Assembly (NCBI GenBank): GCA_016841645.1
Contig: JAENYS010000001.1
Location: 124,001 to 188,000, forward strand
Reading direction: 5' to 3'
Source: Desulfoscipio geothermicus
GTDB lineage: Bacteria; Bacillota; Desulfotomaculia; Desulfotomaculales; Desulfallaceae
DNA length: 64,000 bases
Under the pieces are notes generated by a model. That model worked only from the letters and a program-made list of their open reading frames with translations. It did no database searches and was not told the DNA's origin. The position numbers were made by a program, and so were the translations under genes. Positions 1 to 7,879 of this stretch are shown here, one piece after another (within the stretch, counting starts at the first letter, position 1; each line of letters begins with the position of its first letter).

Positions 1-824
1 TCGGTAATTTTACTTACCCCGAAATTCATTTCATCGTCTTCATCTTCATCTTCGTCTTCATCTTCGTCTTCTTCGTCGCCTAGATTTATTTTTTTAATTT
101 GGCCGCCCCGGGGCTGCAAATTGCGAAAATAAATATTGATAGGGGCTGCTAGTGGGTGTACTAAAGGTGAATAACGGAAGAAAACGAGTAATCCCAAGGC
201 AGGTAAAATAGCTAACCAGTAAAATACTTGATATAAAACCCCCGCTGCTGTCATTCCGGCAAAAGCATTCACCAACATACCAGTTACCGGAGCCATTTCA
301 TAGCGTGCTTCTGTGCCGGACGCAACGGCATTAGCAGCACTGCCAATAAAATAACTTACAATCATTAAGATAATGGCAACAGTTAAGGCAATAATCATTT
401 TTTCTTCTTCCCAGGGCCCTACATCAAGGCGCGGCACTTTAGCAACATATCTGCGCCAAGTGGCAATTGCCATACCAAGGAAACCAAAAATACCAAAAAT
501 ATCAATTAACAAGTAAAAAAGCTGATTATTAAATTTTATTACAGGAAATAAGCCCTCTAAAATAAATAAGACTAGACCAATGGCGAAAAGGGAGATGCCC
601 CAGAAAATAAACACGTGCATAATACCAGCACCGCGTTCCCGCAGTATTCTTTTTTGCCCCAGCACGTTACCCAGCATTCCCCATAATCTTTCCGTGGGCT
701 GGTCAAACCTGTTTTCAGGCAAGGCCATAGATATCTTTTCGTAGCGTTCCTTGATACCCATAGCTAAAGAGTACACTGCGAAAAGGCCCAAAGCCAATAA
801 AATAACAATATTAATTATGTTCAT
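1..824 (-). CDS. Membrane Fe-S oxidoreductase, EtfAB:quinone oxidoreductase (EMO/DUF224) type, 3' end outside window
   Basis: This is the N-terminal 274 residues of a protein that runs off the left edge. It starts at ATG 822-824 behind a GAGGTG ribosome binding site. Several hydrophobic helices with histidines in HVFIFWG and SPLVHPL resemble the haem-b membrane domain of NarI-type subunits. Such a domain fused to a C-terminal HdrD-like Fe-S domain defines the family that passes electrons from reduced EtfAB to menaquinone. The Fe-S part is not in the window, so the family call rests on the membrane domain and on etfA/etfB directly upstream. Residues 250-265 form a run of 16 Asp/Glu at the point where the soluble domain should begin. 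It is probably the last gene of an etfB-etfA-EMO operon; the gap to etfA is 155 bases. Confidence 0.8.
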   Translation of the reverse strand, partial: MNIINIVILLALGLFAVYSLAMGIKERYEKISMALPENRFDQPTERLWGMLGNVLGQKRILRERGAGIMHVFIFWGISLFAIGLVLFILEGLFPVIKFNNQLFYLLIDIFGIFGFLGMAIATWRRYVAKVPRLDVGPWEEEKMIIALTVAIILMIVSYFIGSAANAVASGTEARYEMAPVTGMLVNAFAGMTAAGVLYQVFYWLAILPALGLLVFFRYSPLVHPLAAPINIYFRNLQPRGGQIKKINLGDEEDEDEDEDEDEDDEMNFGVSKIT

Positions 825-979
825 GTTGACCCTTCACCTCATCGATTATTTCGGTATATTCCCGTGTCGACCCCTGCTCGGTCAACACACTATCCCTGTC
901 CGAAATTGACCGAATATTTTATCAAATAATAGTTTACAGCAGAGCAGTATTAACCACTCTGCTGTATAAATTTAAATGA

Positions 980-1954
980 TTAAGCAATTACTTTCTTTAT
1001 TTCGTCTTTCAGAACAGGCACAACATCAAACAGATCACCAACAACACCATAGTCAGCTACTTTAAAGATATTGGCTTCTTCGTCTTTGTTAACGGCCACA
1101 ATACACTTGGCGGAACTCATACCGGCCAGGTGCTGAATGGCACCGGAAATACCACATGCAACATACATTACGGGAGAAACTGTTTTACCGGTTTGGCCAA
1201 CCTGGAAACTCTGAGCAATCCAGCCGGCATCCACAGCCGCCCTGGAAGCGCCCACAGCAGCGCCGACCACGTCAGCCAGTTCTTCTAAAATCTTGAAGTT
1301 TTCAGGTCCCTTCATGCCACGGCCGCCGCTGACAATGATATCAGCTTCGGTAAGTTCCGGACGTTCGGAGGCCACACGAATGACTTCCTTAACAACCTGG
1401 CGGATTTCACCAACATTAGCATCGACTGTAACCACTTCGGCTGCTTTAGCATTCGACACAACTGGGAAAGTATTGGGACGAATTGTAGCCATAGCAGGCC
1501 GTGCTTCAGGACAGGAGGCCTTAAGAATAACTTTACCAGCATATAATGGGCGTGTGAAAACCAGCTGGCCATCGACAGCTTCCATACCAATACAGTCGGT
1601 CATTAAACCGGTTTGCAAGCGCTGGGCTACCTGAGCAGCCAGGTCGCGACCAGTAACTGTACAGCCAAGCAGCAATGCGCTGGGCTCATATTGTTTAATT
1701 AAATCAGCTATTACGTTAGTGTAACCATCAGTGGTATAATTTTCTAAAGCTGCATTATCCACAACATATACTTTATCCGCACCGTATTCACCAAGGGAAG
1801 CTGCTAACCCGGCTACATCTTTACCCGCTAAAACTGCACATAACTCTTCACCCAGTGTATCAGCAACTTTACGACCTTCACTTAAAAGTTCAAAAGAAAC
1901 TTTTTTAATCTGTCCTTCAAGCTGTTCGGCAAAAACCCAAATTCCTTTCGCCAT
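980..1954 (-). CDS. etfA: Electron transfer flavoprotein alpha subunit
   Basis: The 324-residue protein has the usual EtfA length. The C-terminal half carries the FAD-binding signature: [11 protein letters not shown], then [22 protein letters not shown] and [12 protein letters not shown], ending with the [15 protein letters not shown] segment. With EtfB it forms a soluble FAD-containing dimer that accepts electrons from acyl-CoA dehydrogenase and hands them on, here most likely to the membrane oxidoreductase encoded next. The start at 1954 has an AGGAGGG site. It lies 36 bases downstream of etfB and is probably co-transcribed with it. No extra ferredoxin domain is present at the N terminus, so this is not the long EtfA of some bifurcating complexes. 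Confidence 0.97.
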   Translation of the reverse strand: MAKGIWVFAEQLEGQIKKVSFELLSEGRKVADTLGEELCAVLAGKDVAGLAASLGEYGADKVYVVDNAALENYTTDGYTNVIADLIKQYEPSALLLGCTVTGRDLAAQVAQRLQTGLMTDCIGMEAVDGQLVFTRPLYAGKVILKASCPEARPAMATIRPNTFPVVSNAKAAEVVTVDANVGEIRQVVKEVIRVASERPELTEADIIVSGGRGMKGPENFKILEELADVVGAAVGASRAAVDAGWIAQSFQVGQTGKTVSPVMYVACGISGAIQHLAGMSSAKCIVAVNKDEEANIFKVADYGVVGDLFDVVPVLKDEIKKVIA

Positions 1955-1990
1955 TAACTATTTCCCTCCTTTAAAGAATATGCTATTTAA

Positions 1991-2758
1991 CTAGATAACT
2001 TTTGCTTCTTCACGCAACAGTTTGGCAAGTTCAGCGGCGGCTTCAGCGGCTTCACCCGGAATTATTTTACCAGCCTGACGCGCTTCTGGCAGCGAGAAGG
2101 AAATTGCCTTTACTTTTGGTGCAACCTGGCTGTCATCCAAACCGAGATCGGCCAAAGTCTTTTTCGCCAAAGGCTTTTTCTTAGCTTTCATAATACCCTT
2201 CATGGAAGGATAACGTGGCTCATTTAAACCTTTTTGAGCTGTTATAATTGCCGGCAGAGAAACTTCCAAAACTTCATTTCCGCCTTCGATTTCGCGGGTA
2301 GCAGTAGCTTTGCCATCAGCAACTTCTAGCTTGGTAACTACGTTAACTACCGGAATGTTTAAGATTTCGGCAACTCTTCCGGAAACCTGCGCTGAACCGT
2401 CATCAATGGCTCTGAAGCCACCCAGAACGAGGTCATATTCCATGCCGCTGATAGCTTTGGCTAGAATAGTGGCTGTGGAGTATTCATCCAACTCCTTATC
2501 ACCAACATCAACCAGAACAGCATCATTGGCGCCCATGGCCAAAGCCTGTCTCAAGGCATCCTGGGCCTGCTGGTCACCAACACTGACTACTGTAACCTGA
2601 CCGCCGTCTTTTTCGACGATTTTCAGGGCTTCTTCTACAGCATACTCATCGTAAGGGTTCACAATCATGCTGACCCCTTTACGATCTATTTTGCCGTTAC
2701 TGAGGGTAATTTTGGCCTCCGTGTCAAAGGTTTGCTTCAGGCAAACTAGGATTTTCAT
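1991..2758 (-). CDS. etfB: Electron transfer flavoprotein beta subunit
   Basis: The 255-residue protein begins MKILVCLKQTFDTEAKI and contains the EtfB hallmarks NPYDEYAVEEALKI, LGGFRAIDDGSAQV and the loop LNEPRYPSMKGIMKAKKKP, which in characterised EtfB proteins contacts the acyl-CoA dehydrogenase. It starts at ATG 2758 behind AGGAGG. It is the first gene of the etfB-etfA-oxidoreductase set and is preceded by a long, strongly folded leader (see 2828-2968). The acyl-CoA dehydrogenase gene upstream (3140-4282) is its likely electron donor. Whether the dimer bifurcates cannot be decided from sequence reading alone. Confidence 0.97.
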   Translation of the reverse strand: MKILVCLKQTFDTEAKITLSNGKIDRKGVSMIVNPYDEYAVEEALKIVEKDGGQVTVVSVGDQQAQDALRQALAMGANDAVLVDVGDKELDEYSTATILAKAISGMEYDLVLGGFRAIDDGSAQVSGRVAEILNIPVVNVVTKLEVADGKATATREIEGGNEVLEVSLPAIITAQKGLNEPRYPSMKGIMKAKKKPLAKKTLADLGLDDSQVAPKVKAISFSLPEARQAGKIIPGEAAEAAAELAKLLREEAKVI

Positions 2759-2827
2759 ACGCTTCCTCCTTTGCTGATTAAGTTTAACTTATTTTACTAG
2801 GTCCCTTATATTTATTGGACCGAAGTT

Positions 2828-2968
2828 GGTAAATGATGGCAATTTATTGCCATTAAACCCATGATTTTTACCACAACTAATTAGTGAAATCACAGACTTC
2901 CCTAAGCTTCTTTTAATAGCTTAATCAATCGGAACGCTCCGAAACAAAGTCTGATATACTTCACTAAT
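2828..2968 (-). promoter_or_regulatory. Structured 5' leader of etfB (three-way junction plus hairpin)
   Basis: The 381-base gap between acd and etfB holds nested complementary segments. Outer stem: 2880-2888 (attagtgaa) with 2960-2968 (ttcactaat), continued by 2893-2899 (cagactt) with 2947-2953 (aagtctg). Inside are two hairpins: 2903-2908/2918-2923 (taagct/agctta) and 2929-2933/2938-2942 (tcgga/tccga). A second element follows towards the gene: 2828-2833/2867-2872 (ggtaaa/tttacc) enclosing 2836-2842/2847-2853 (atggcaa/ttgccat). The fold is about 70-200 bases upstream of the etfB start, as expected for a regulatory leader RNA. I could not match it to a known riboswitch class, and no U-run terminator follows it. 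Confidence 0.5.
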
Positions 2969-3074
2969 CATAGCGGTTTCACTCAGGTATTAAATTTATT
3001 AATGTTGGTGGCATGCCATCGATAAAATATTATTCGTTATAAATATCCGAAATCCTTTTTTTCTTTGTAACATT

Positions 3075-3116
3075 ATTAAAGTATTTTAAAATTATTGTAT
3101 TTTAAAATACTTTAAT
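3075..3116. repeat. Perfect 18-bp AT-rich inverted repeat downstream of acd
   Basis: 3075-3092 (attaaagtattttaaaat) is perfectly complementary to 3099-3116, with a 6-base loop. It lies 24 bases after the acyl-CoA dehydrogenase stop codon. There is no GC core and no T-run on the minus strand after it, so it is not a standard intrinsic terminator. It may be an mRNA 3' stem or an operator for the etfB transcription unit. Confidence 0.6.
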
Positions 3117-3139
3117 ACTTGCTACTGGAGCAAACTACC

Positions 3140-4282
3140 TTATTTCCCAAGGATGTGGCCGGAAATAACTATGCGCTGTACTTCACTTGTACCTTCATAA
3201 ATTTCAGTAATTTTGGCATCACGCATCATACGTTCTACCGGATACTCGCGGGTATAGCCATAGCCACCGTGAATTTGTACGGCTTTTTCTGTTACATACA
3301 TGGCAGTCTCAGCAGCATACAACTTAGCCATAGCCGATTCCTTACTATATGGCAGGTGCAGATCTTTCAAATTAGCAGCCCGGTATATCAGCATCCTGGC
3401 AGCATCAATGCGTGTGGCCATATCAGCCATCATCCACTGAAGGCCTTGGAAACTGCTGAGCGGAGCACCGAATTGTTCGCGGAGCTTACTATATTTAACA
3501 GCCTCATCAAAAGCACCTTGAGCGATACCCAGAGCCTGGGCAGCAATACCAATCCGGCCGCCGTCAAGGGTCATTAAAGCGACTTTAAAGCCCTGGCCCA
3601 CTTCACCAAGCAGGTTTTCTTTGGGAATACGACAATTTTCAAACACTAATTCATAGGTTTTCGATGCCCTAATACCCATTTTGTGTTCTTTTTTACCAAA
3701 AGTAAAACCAGGGGTACCTTTCTCAACTATAAAAGCAGTTAATCCCTTGCTGCCTTTGGACTTATCCATTTGGGCGATAACCACATAAACTGAACCCACT
3801 TCACCATTGGTAATGAAAATTTTAGTGCCGTTTAAAACATACTCATCTCCATCAAGCACAGCCGATGTCTTAACAGAGCCGGCGTCAGTACCGGCTGCGG
3901 GTTCGGTTAGGCCAAGCGCGCCAATTTTTTCACCGCTAGCTAGCGGAACCAAATATTTTTGTTTTTGTTCTTCTGTACCGAAGTTATAAATTGGCCAGCA
4001 ACACAATGATGTGTGGGCGGAAACTAAAACTCCGGAAGAACCGCATACACGGGAAAGTTCCTCTACAGTTATGGCATACGAAAGGTTATCCATCCCGGCA
4101 CCGCCATATTCTTCGGGGAAGGGAACACCAGAAAGACCCATTTCAGCCATGGTGTCCCATAAAGACCAATCATACTCTTCCTCTTCGTCCATGGGACCCG
4201 CCTTGGGAGCGATTTCTTTTTCTGCAAAATTCCGTACTGTTTTACGGAGCATTTCTTGTTCTTCACTAAGCAAAAAATCCAT
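3140..4282 (-). CDS. Acyl-CoA dehydrogenase (short-chain/butyryl-CoA type)
   Basis: The 380-residue flavoprotein has the standard family length. It oxidises a saturated acyl-CoA to the 2-enoyl-CoA and passes electrons to EtfAB. Signatures in order are [14 protein letters not shown] (substrate/FAD binding), [22 protein letters not shown], and the C-terminal [20 protein letters not shown] followed by [10 protein letters not shown], whose Glu near residue 363 matches the catalytic base of short-chain enzymes. The ATG at 4282 was chosen because AGGAGG lies 9 bases upstream; an in-frame extension to 4327 begins with an unrelated basic peptide. It has its own promoter and sits 381 bases before etfB. 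Chain-length preference is inferred. Confidence 0.93.
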   Translation of the reverse strand: MDFLLSEEQEMLRKTVRNFAEKEIAPKAGPMDEEEEYDWSLWDTMAEMGLSGVPFPEEYGGAGMDNLSYAITVEELSRVCGSSGVLVSAHTSLCCWPIYNFGTEEQKQKYLVPLASGEKIGALGLTEPAAGTDAGSVKTSAVLDGDEYVLNGTKIFITNGEVGSVYVVIAQMDKSKGSKGLTAFIVEKGTPGFTFGKKEHKMGIRASKTYELVFENCRIPKENLLGEVGQGFKVALMTLDGGRIGIAAQALGIAQGAFDEAVKYSKLREQFGAPLSSFQGLQWMMADMATRIDAARMLIYRAANLKDLHLPYSKESAMAKLYAAETAMYVTEKAVQIHGGYGYTREYPVERMMRDAKITEIYEGTSEVQRIVISGHILGK

Positions 4283-4345
4283 TCTTTTCTTTCTCCTCCT
4301 CTTGTAACATTTGTGATATGGGGACAATTCATTTTAATATATATT

Positions 4346-4374
4346 ATTTTAACAACTAAACATACCATTATCAA
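4346..4374 (-). promoter_or_regulatory. SigA-type promoter of the acyl-CoA dehydrogenase gene
   Basis: On the minus strand TTGATA (4369-4374) is followed after 17 bases by TAAAAT (4346-4351), close to the -35/-10 consensus, 64 bases upstream of the start codon. The 8-base half sites 4381-4388 (ttgtcccc) and 4320-4327 (ggggacaa) flank it as an inverted pair and could be operator arms. Confidence 0.6.
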
Positions 4375-4580
4375 TAGAGGTTGTCCCCGTTTTTACCTTG
4401 TAATTTTAAGCAAAAAACGTACCAAGCCCTTATTTATCAATCAAACATAATTACCATAGCGCGTAGATGAATATTCCGTAGCTTTTAAGTGTTTGTGCCA
4501 ATACATCTTGGTAAACGGTATCAATAATTGAATAACCTCGCAAACCTCGATCATTAAGCTTACATACTGTTATCTACATT

Positions 4581-4614
4581 TATATATATGTCTACAATTA
4601 TAGACATATATATA
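4581..4614. repeat. Perfect 14-bp inverted repeat, loop of 6
   Basis: Arms 4581-4594 (tatatatatgtcta) and 4601-4614 (tagacatatatata) are exact reverse complements separated by caatta. It lies midway between the divergent acd and minC genes, about 300 bases from acd and 200 from minC. It could be an operator or a cruciform-prone AT-rich sequence. Confidence 0.7.
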
Positions 4615-4812
4615 CGTTAGATTACCCGTTGTACCATTCTTAGATTTAATTGACATTTTTTTGACGGGGTTTTTCGGGATTATTTTAACTATACCGTCAC
4701 ATTTCTACTTATCATGTTTTTTAAAACAAAACTCTGAATATAGAACATTTAGCAGGAATACAAAATCATTTATCGAATTATAAATGCAAATCCTGGAAAG
4801 GAAGTGAGTAAT

Positions 4813-5469
4813 TTGCCGAAGGAAGCAATCAATATAAAAGGGACTAAACAGGGCTTAGTTATCTTAATTGACCCAAAAGGAGATTTTGAGGATATTAAAG
4901 CCGGTTTAAAACACAAAATGGAATCCTCAAGCGGATTTTTTTCAGGCGCCAAATTTACACTATATCGCGAAAATCAACTTTTTCCAGCGGAAATTAATGA
5001 GTTAGAGTCTATCTGCAAGTCATATGGTCTAATTCCTAACCCGGAAGCCCAGTGGCCACCGGCACATGGCACAGTTAATAATAAGCTGGAAATTCCGGCA
5101 AATAATAATATTGTTAACAAATATTCCAAACCCGGGGAATCCGCTTTACTAGTAAAACACACCCTGCGTTCCGGGCAAATTATCAACCATAACGGACATG
5201 TAACGATTCTTGGTAACATTCACCCGGGAGCCAAGGTGCTAGCTGCGGGTAATATTATAGTGATGGGCACTTGTTCCGGATTTATTCATGCCGGTCAATT
5301 TGGCAATCAAAAAGCTTACATACTGGCTTTACGTTTAAAAAACGTCCACTTAAGAATTGCAGAACAATTATTTTATCTCAACCGGGAACAATCACTTAAC
5401 GGACCTATAATAGCAAGATTACGCCAAAACCAAATTACTCTGGTCGACTATATAGACATAAGGCCATAA
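4813..5469 (+). CDS. minC: MinC-like septum site-determining protein
   Basis: The 218-residue protein has the MinC two-domain layout: an N-terminal domain opening KEAINIKGTKQGLVILI and a C-terminal beta-helix domain with HTLRSGQIINHNGHVTILG, NIHPGAKVLAAGNIIVMG and LRIAEQLF. MinC inhibits FtsZ polymerisation and is normally positioned by MinD. TTG at 4813 is preferred because AGGAAGTGAG lies 5 bases upstream; GTG at 4804 would sit on top of that site. It is isolated here with no minD neighbour, and the usual RLRGVAHAGA-type motif is changed to TCSGFIHAGQFGN. It may be a second, divergent copy. Function is inferred from the family. Confidence 0.85.
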   Translation: MPKEAINIKGTKQGLVILIDPKGDFEDIKAGLKHKMESSSGFFSGAKFTLYRENQLFPAEINELESICKSYGLIPNPEAQWPPAHGTVNNKLEIPANNNIVNKYSKPGESALLVKHTLRSGQIINHNGHVTILGNIHPGAKVLAAGNIIVMGTCSGFIHAGQFGNQKAYILALRLKNVHLRIAEQLFYLNREQSLNGPIIARLRQNQITLVDYIDIRP

Positions 5470-5493
5470 GTGAGGACCCCGGAAATAACATAA

Positions 5494-6039
5494 TCAATCC
5501 GGCATGACTGATTGATTTATGTATCTTTCGGCAGTTAGTAGGCCCACAATGGTTTTGGCATCTACAATTTGACCGCTGGCTGCCATTTTTAAAGCCGCAG
5601 GTAATGTGATTTTTTCCACTTCAATAAATTCGTCCTGATCAAGTTTCTGATTGTATTTGGTTAAATCACTGGCCAAGAATAAAAAAATTTGTTCCGTGCA
5701 AAATCCCGGTGACGTATAAAAGGAATATATTTGGCGCCAGTTTTGGGCTCTGTAACCAGTTTCCTCTTCTAATTCCCTTTGGGCACATTGCAGCGGTTTT
5801 TCACCCGCTTCAATTTTCCCGGCTGGTATTTCCCATAGCTCTTGGCTTGCCGGATGGCGATATTGTTTAACCATGAGCACCTCATTACGATCTGTTAATG
5901 CCACCACCGCAACTGCATCAGCACAGGCTACTACCTCCCGGATACCTGAATAGCCATTGGGGAACCTCATTTGGTCCTTGCGCACAGTAATAATATTACC
6001 GGTATAAACAGTTTTCGAAGCGATTATTTTTTCAGACAT
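5494..6039 (-). CDS. NUDIX hydrolase, ADP-ribose pyrophosphatase type
   Basis: The 181-residue protein contains the full NUDIX box GX5EX7REUXEEXGU in the segment GKIEAGEKPLQCAQRE followed by LEEETGY. The surroundings KQYRHPASQELWEIPAGKIE and SFYTSPGFCTEQIFLFLA are typical of ADP-ribose pyrophosphatases of the NudF group, which split ADP-ribose to AMP and ribose 5-phosphate. ATG at 6039 is chosen because a G-rich site lies just upstream and the longer form would overlap the preceding gene. It follows the DUF3786 gene by 17 bases, suggesting co-transcription. Confidence 0.93.
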   Translation of the reverse strand: MSEKIIASKTVYTGNIITVRKDQMRFPNGYSGIREVVACADAVAVVALTDRNEVLMVKQYRHPASQELWEIPAGKIEAGEKPLQCAQRELEEETGYRAQNWRQIYSFYTSPGFCTEQIFLFLASDLTKYNQKLDQDEFIEVEKITLPAALKMAASGQIVDAKTIVGLLTAERYINQSVMPD

Positions 6040-6056
6040 ATCAACCCCCCCAAAAG

Positions 6057-6683
6057 TTAAATTTGTGCAATTCTTTTCATCTCCCAAAGAGTCAATCCAG
6101 GTAACAAAGCATAATCTTCAGTATAAAGATGACTGTGCGCCGAGACATCAAACAATACATTACCCGAAGGTGGAAACTCATCATCCCCCTCCCATAAAAC
6201 AAAGGTAATGGGGATTTTAGGCAGCACAGGCACCGTTACAGACACATCGCCAATGTTTTCTTTCCACCCGCCAAGTCTCATCGCCGATTCTACAAGTTTT
6301 TCAGTTTCGTTGGCAAATATAGCAACAAGTGGCTTGATAGCCCGGTTAGTAAAAGGACCGATATATATTGAACCACTAGGCAACTCCTTAAAGGATACCT
6401 TGGTATTTTCCACTACCCGGGGGCTGCAATAAGTAAGGTAATGCAGCAGGACAATCTTATATTCAATCTTTACTCCCTCTTTCCATTCACCTTCCCCAGC
6501 ACAGTATTCCACTTCCCCCCCGGGATAATATACTCGATAATTATTGCCTAATAAAGGTACTGTAAAAACCCCCCCGGACCGGTCAAAATCAACTAAAGCA
6601 TTATTAGCCATGCCCTCGGGTACGGCCAGGGCAAATTCCTCCAAAGCTTTATCATGGGCCGGTTTTAAATTTATGAGTGCCAC
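6057..6683 (-). CDS. DUF3786 domain protein, function unknown
   Basis: The 208-residue protein resembles DUF3786: an N-terminal part with GVFTVPLLGNNYRVYYP, a middle part with ELPSGSIYIGPFTNRAIKPL, and the C-terminal VLWEGDDEFPPSGNVLFD followed by SHLYTEDYALLPG. No function is established for the family; it is common in anaerobes. GTG at 6683 is chosen because AGAGGGGG lies about 9 bases upstream; TTG at 6704 would overlap that site. It precedes the NUDIX gene in the same orientation. No signal peptide or membrane segment is seen. Confidence 0.75.
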   Translation of the reverse strand: MALINLKPAHDKALEEFALAVPEGMANNALVDFDRSGGVFTVPLLGNNYRVYYPGGEVEYCAGEGEWKEGVKIEYKIVLLHYLTYCSPRVVENTKVSFKELPSGSIYIGPFTNRAIKPLVAIFANETEKLVESAMRLGGWKENIGDVSVTVPVLPKIPITFVLWEGDDEFPPSGNVLFDVSAHSHLYTEDYALLPGLTLWEMKRIAQI

Positions 6684-6803
6684 GGTAAAACGCCCCCTCT
6701 TCAAATCAGCCTTTTAAGAACATCATCATAACAAACATTTTACCATAACAAACATTTTTTTAGGCAAGTGTTCCAATTTAGATTGAACAATAGCTTATTT
6801 TTC

Positions 6804-6831
6804 TTTACATTGGCAAGGATTTTTTTATATT
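6804..6831 (+). promoter_or_regulatory. Candidate promoter of the activase cluster
   Basis: TTTACA (6804-6809), 16 bases, then TATATT (6826-6831): five of six matches at each box, 65 bases before the first gene of the plus-strand cluster. It was read by eye only. Confidence 0.45.
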
Positions 6832-6895
6832 GCATAGAATTATTATATCATATTATTTATATTAACAATCAATTCTTGTCGGGAGTGTAGTAACC

Positions 6896-7879
6896 GTGCT
6901 TCGCATTGGCATACCAAGCGCCTTATTTTATTATGTATATTATCCCATGTGGAAGACTTTTTTCGAAGAACTAGGTGTTCAAGTGGTAACATCTGGTAAG
7001 ACAACTCGTCAATTACTGGATTACGGTGTGCGTGAAGCACTTGCCGATGCTTGTGTGCCAGTAAAAGTTTTTTTCGGTCACGCTATGGCTTTAATTGACC
7101 AAGTGGATTATTTATTTATTCCACGCATCGTTTGTTTAAATAAAAAAACTGTCTACTGCCCTAAATTTTTGGGTTTACCAGATATGATTCGTTATGGAGT
7201 TGCTAATATGCCACCCATTATTGATGTGCGTATTGATGCCCGGGATCGTAAAGACAAACTATATGCCGCTTATTACAAAGTAGGGAAAATACTTGGTAAG
7301 ACCCCAAGGCAAATTACCGGAGCATTATTAAAAGCTAAAACCAGCCAGTATAAATTCCAAAAGTTATTACGTAGCGGCTTGCAGCCAATTGAAGCCATTG
7401 ATAATATTTTGACCGATACAAAGAAAAAACCACTCGACAATAAAGAACAATTAAGATTTGCCGTGGTAGGCTACCCTTATATTATTAATGACCAATACAT
7501 TAACATTGATATAATAAATAAATTACGCAAAATGAACATAAATGTGGTAACGTCGGATAACATTTCTCTTTTTACCCTGAAGTTGCAGCGACTTGGATTG
7601 GCCAAGCGTTTGTTTTGGACTTTTAGTGAGCATACCCTGCGGGCAACCAGTTATTTTGCCGGACGAAAAGATATCGACGGGATAATACATCTATCAGCTT
7701 TCGGTTGCGGGCCGGACTCAATAGTGGACAGGTTTATTCAACTGAATAATCAATCAAGCACCGTACCATTTATGAACCTTGTTATTGACGAACAAAGCGG
7801 TGAGGCTGGAGTTGCTACCAGATTGGAAGCGTTTGTAGATATGGTCAAAAGAAAAAAAGGGGCGTACCATAATGCGTAA
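6896..7879 (+). CDS. DUF2229 / acyl-CoA dehydratase activase-related protein, first of pair
   Basis: The 327-residue protein starts at GTG behind GGGAGTG. It begins LRIGIPSALFYYVYYPMWKT and has conserved cysteines C53 (DACVPVKVF), C80 and C88 (PRIVCLNKKTVYCPKFLGL) and C271 (SAFGCGPDSIVDRF). This is the pattern of the DUF2229 region that, in many clostridia, is fused to a BadF/HgdC-type ATPase. The fold is related to the beta subunits of 2-hydroxyacyl-CoA dehydratases and the cysteines suggest an Fe-S cluster (inference). Its stop overlaps the next gene by 8 bases, indicating translational coupling with its partner at 7872. Substrate unknown. Confidence 0.8.
   Translation: MLRIGIPSALFYYVYYPMWKTFFEELGVQVVTSGKTTRQLLDYGVREALADACVPVKVFFGHAMALIDQVDYLFIPRIVCLNKKTVYCPKFLGLPDMIRYGVANMPPIIDVRIDARDRKDKLYAAYYKVGKILGKTPRQITGALLKAKTSQYKFQKLLRSGLQPIEAIDNILTDTKKKPLDNKEQLRFAVVGYPYIINDQYINIDIINKLRKMNINVVTSDNISLFTLKLQRLGLAKRLFWTFSEHTLRATSYFAGRKDIDGIIHLSAFGCGPDSIVDRFIQLNNQSSTVPFMNLVIDEQSGEAGVATRLEAFVDMVKRKKGAYHNA

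Larger units (their letters stand above)
4283..4812. other. Divergent intergenic region between acd and minC
   Basis: These 530 bases contain no convincing gene. They hold the acd promoter (4346-4374), its flanking inverted half sites, and a perfect 14-bp inverted repeat at 4581-4594/4601-4614. TTGACA occurs at 4650-4655 and TTGACG at 4661-4666 on the plus strand, upstream of minC, but no good -10 follows at standard spacing. Confidence 0.6.

Noticed and set aside
2902-2968. Known riboswitch classes (cyclic-di-GMP, purine, glycine, T-box) for the etfB leader
   Set aside because: None of the conserved core sequences of these classes could be found in the leader.
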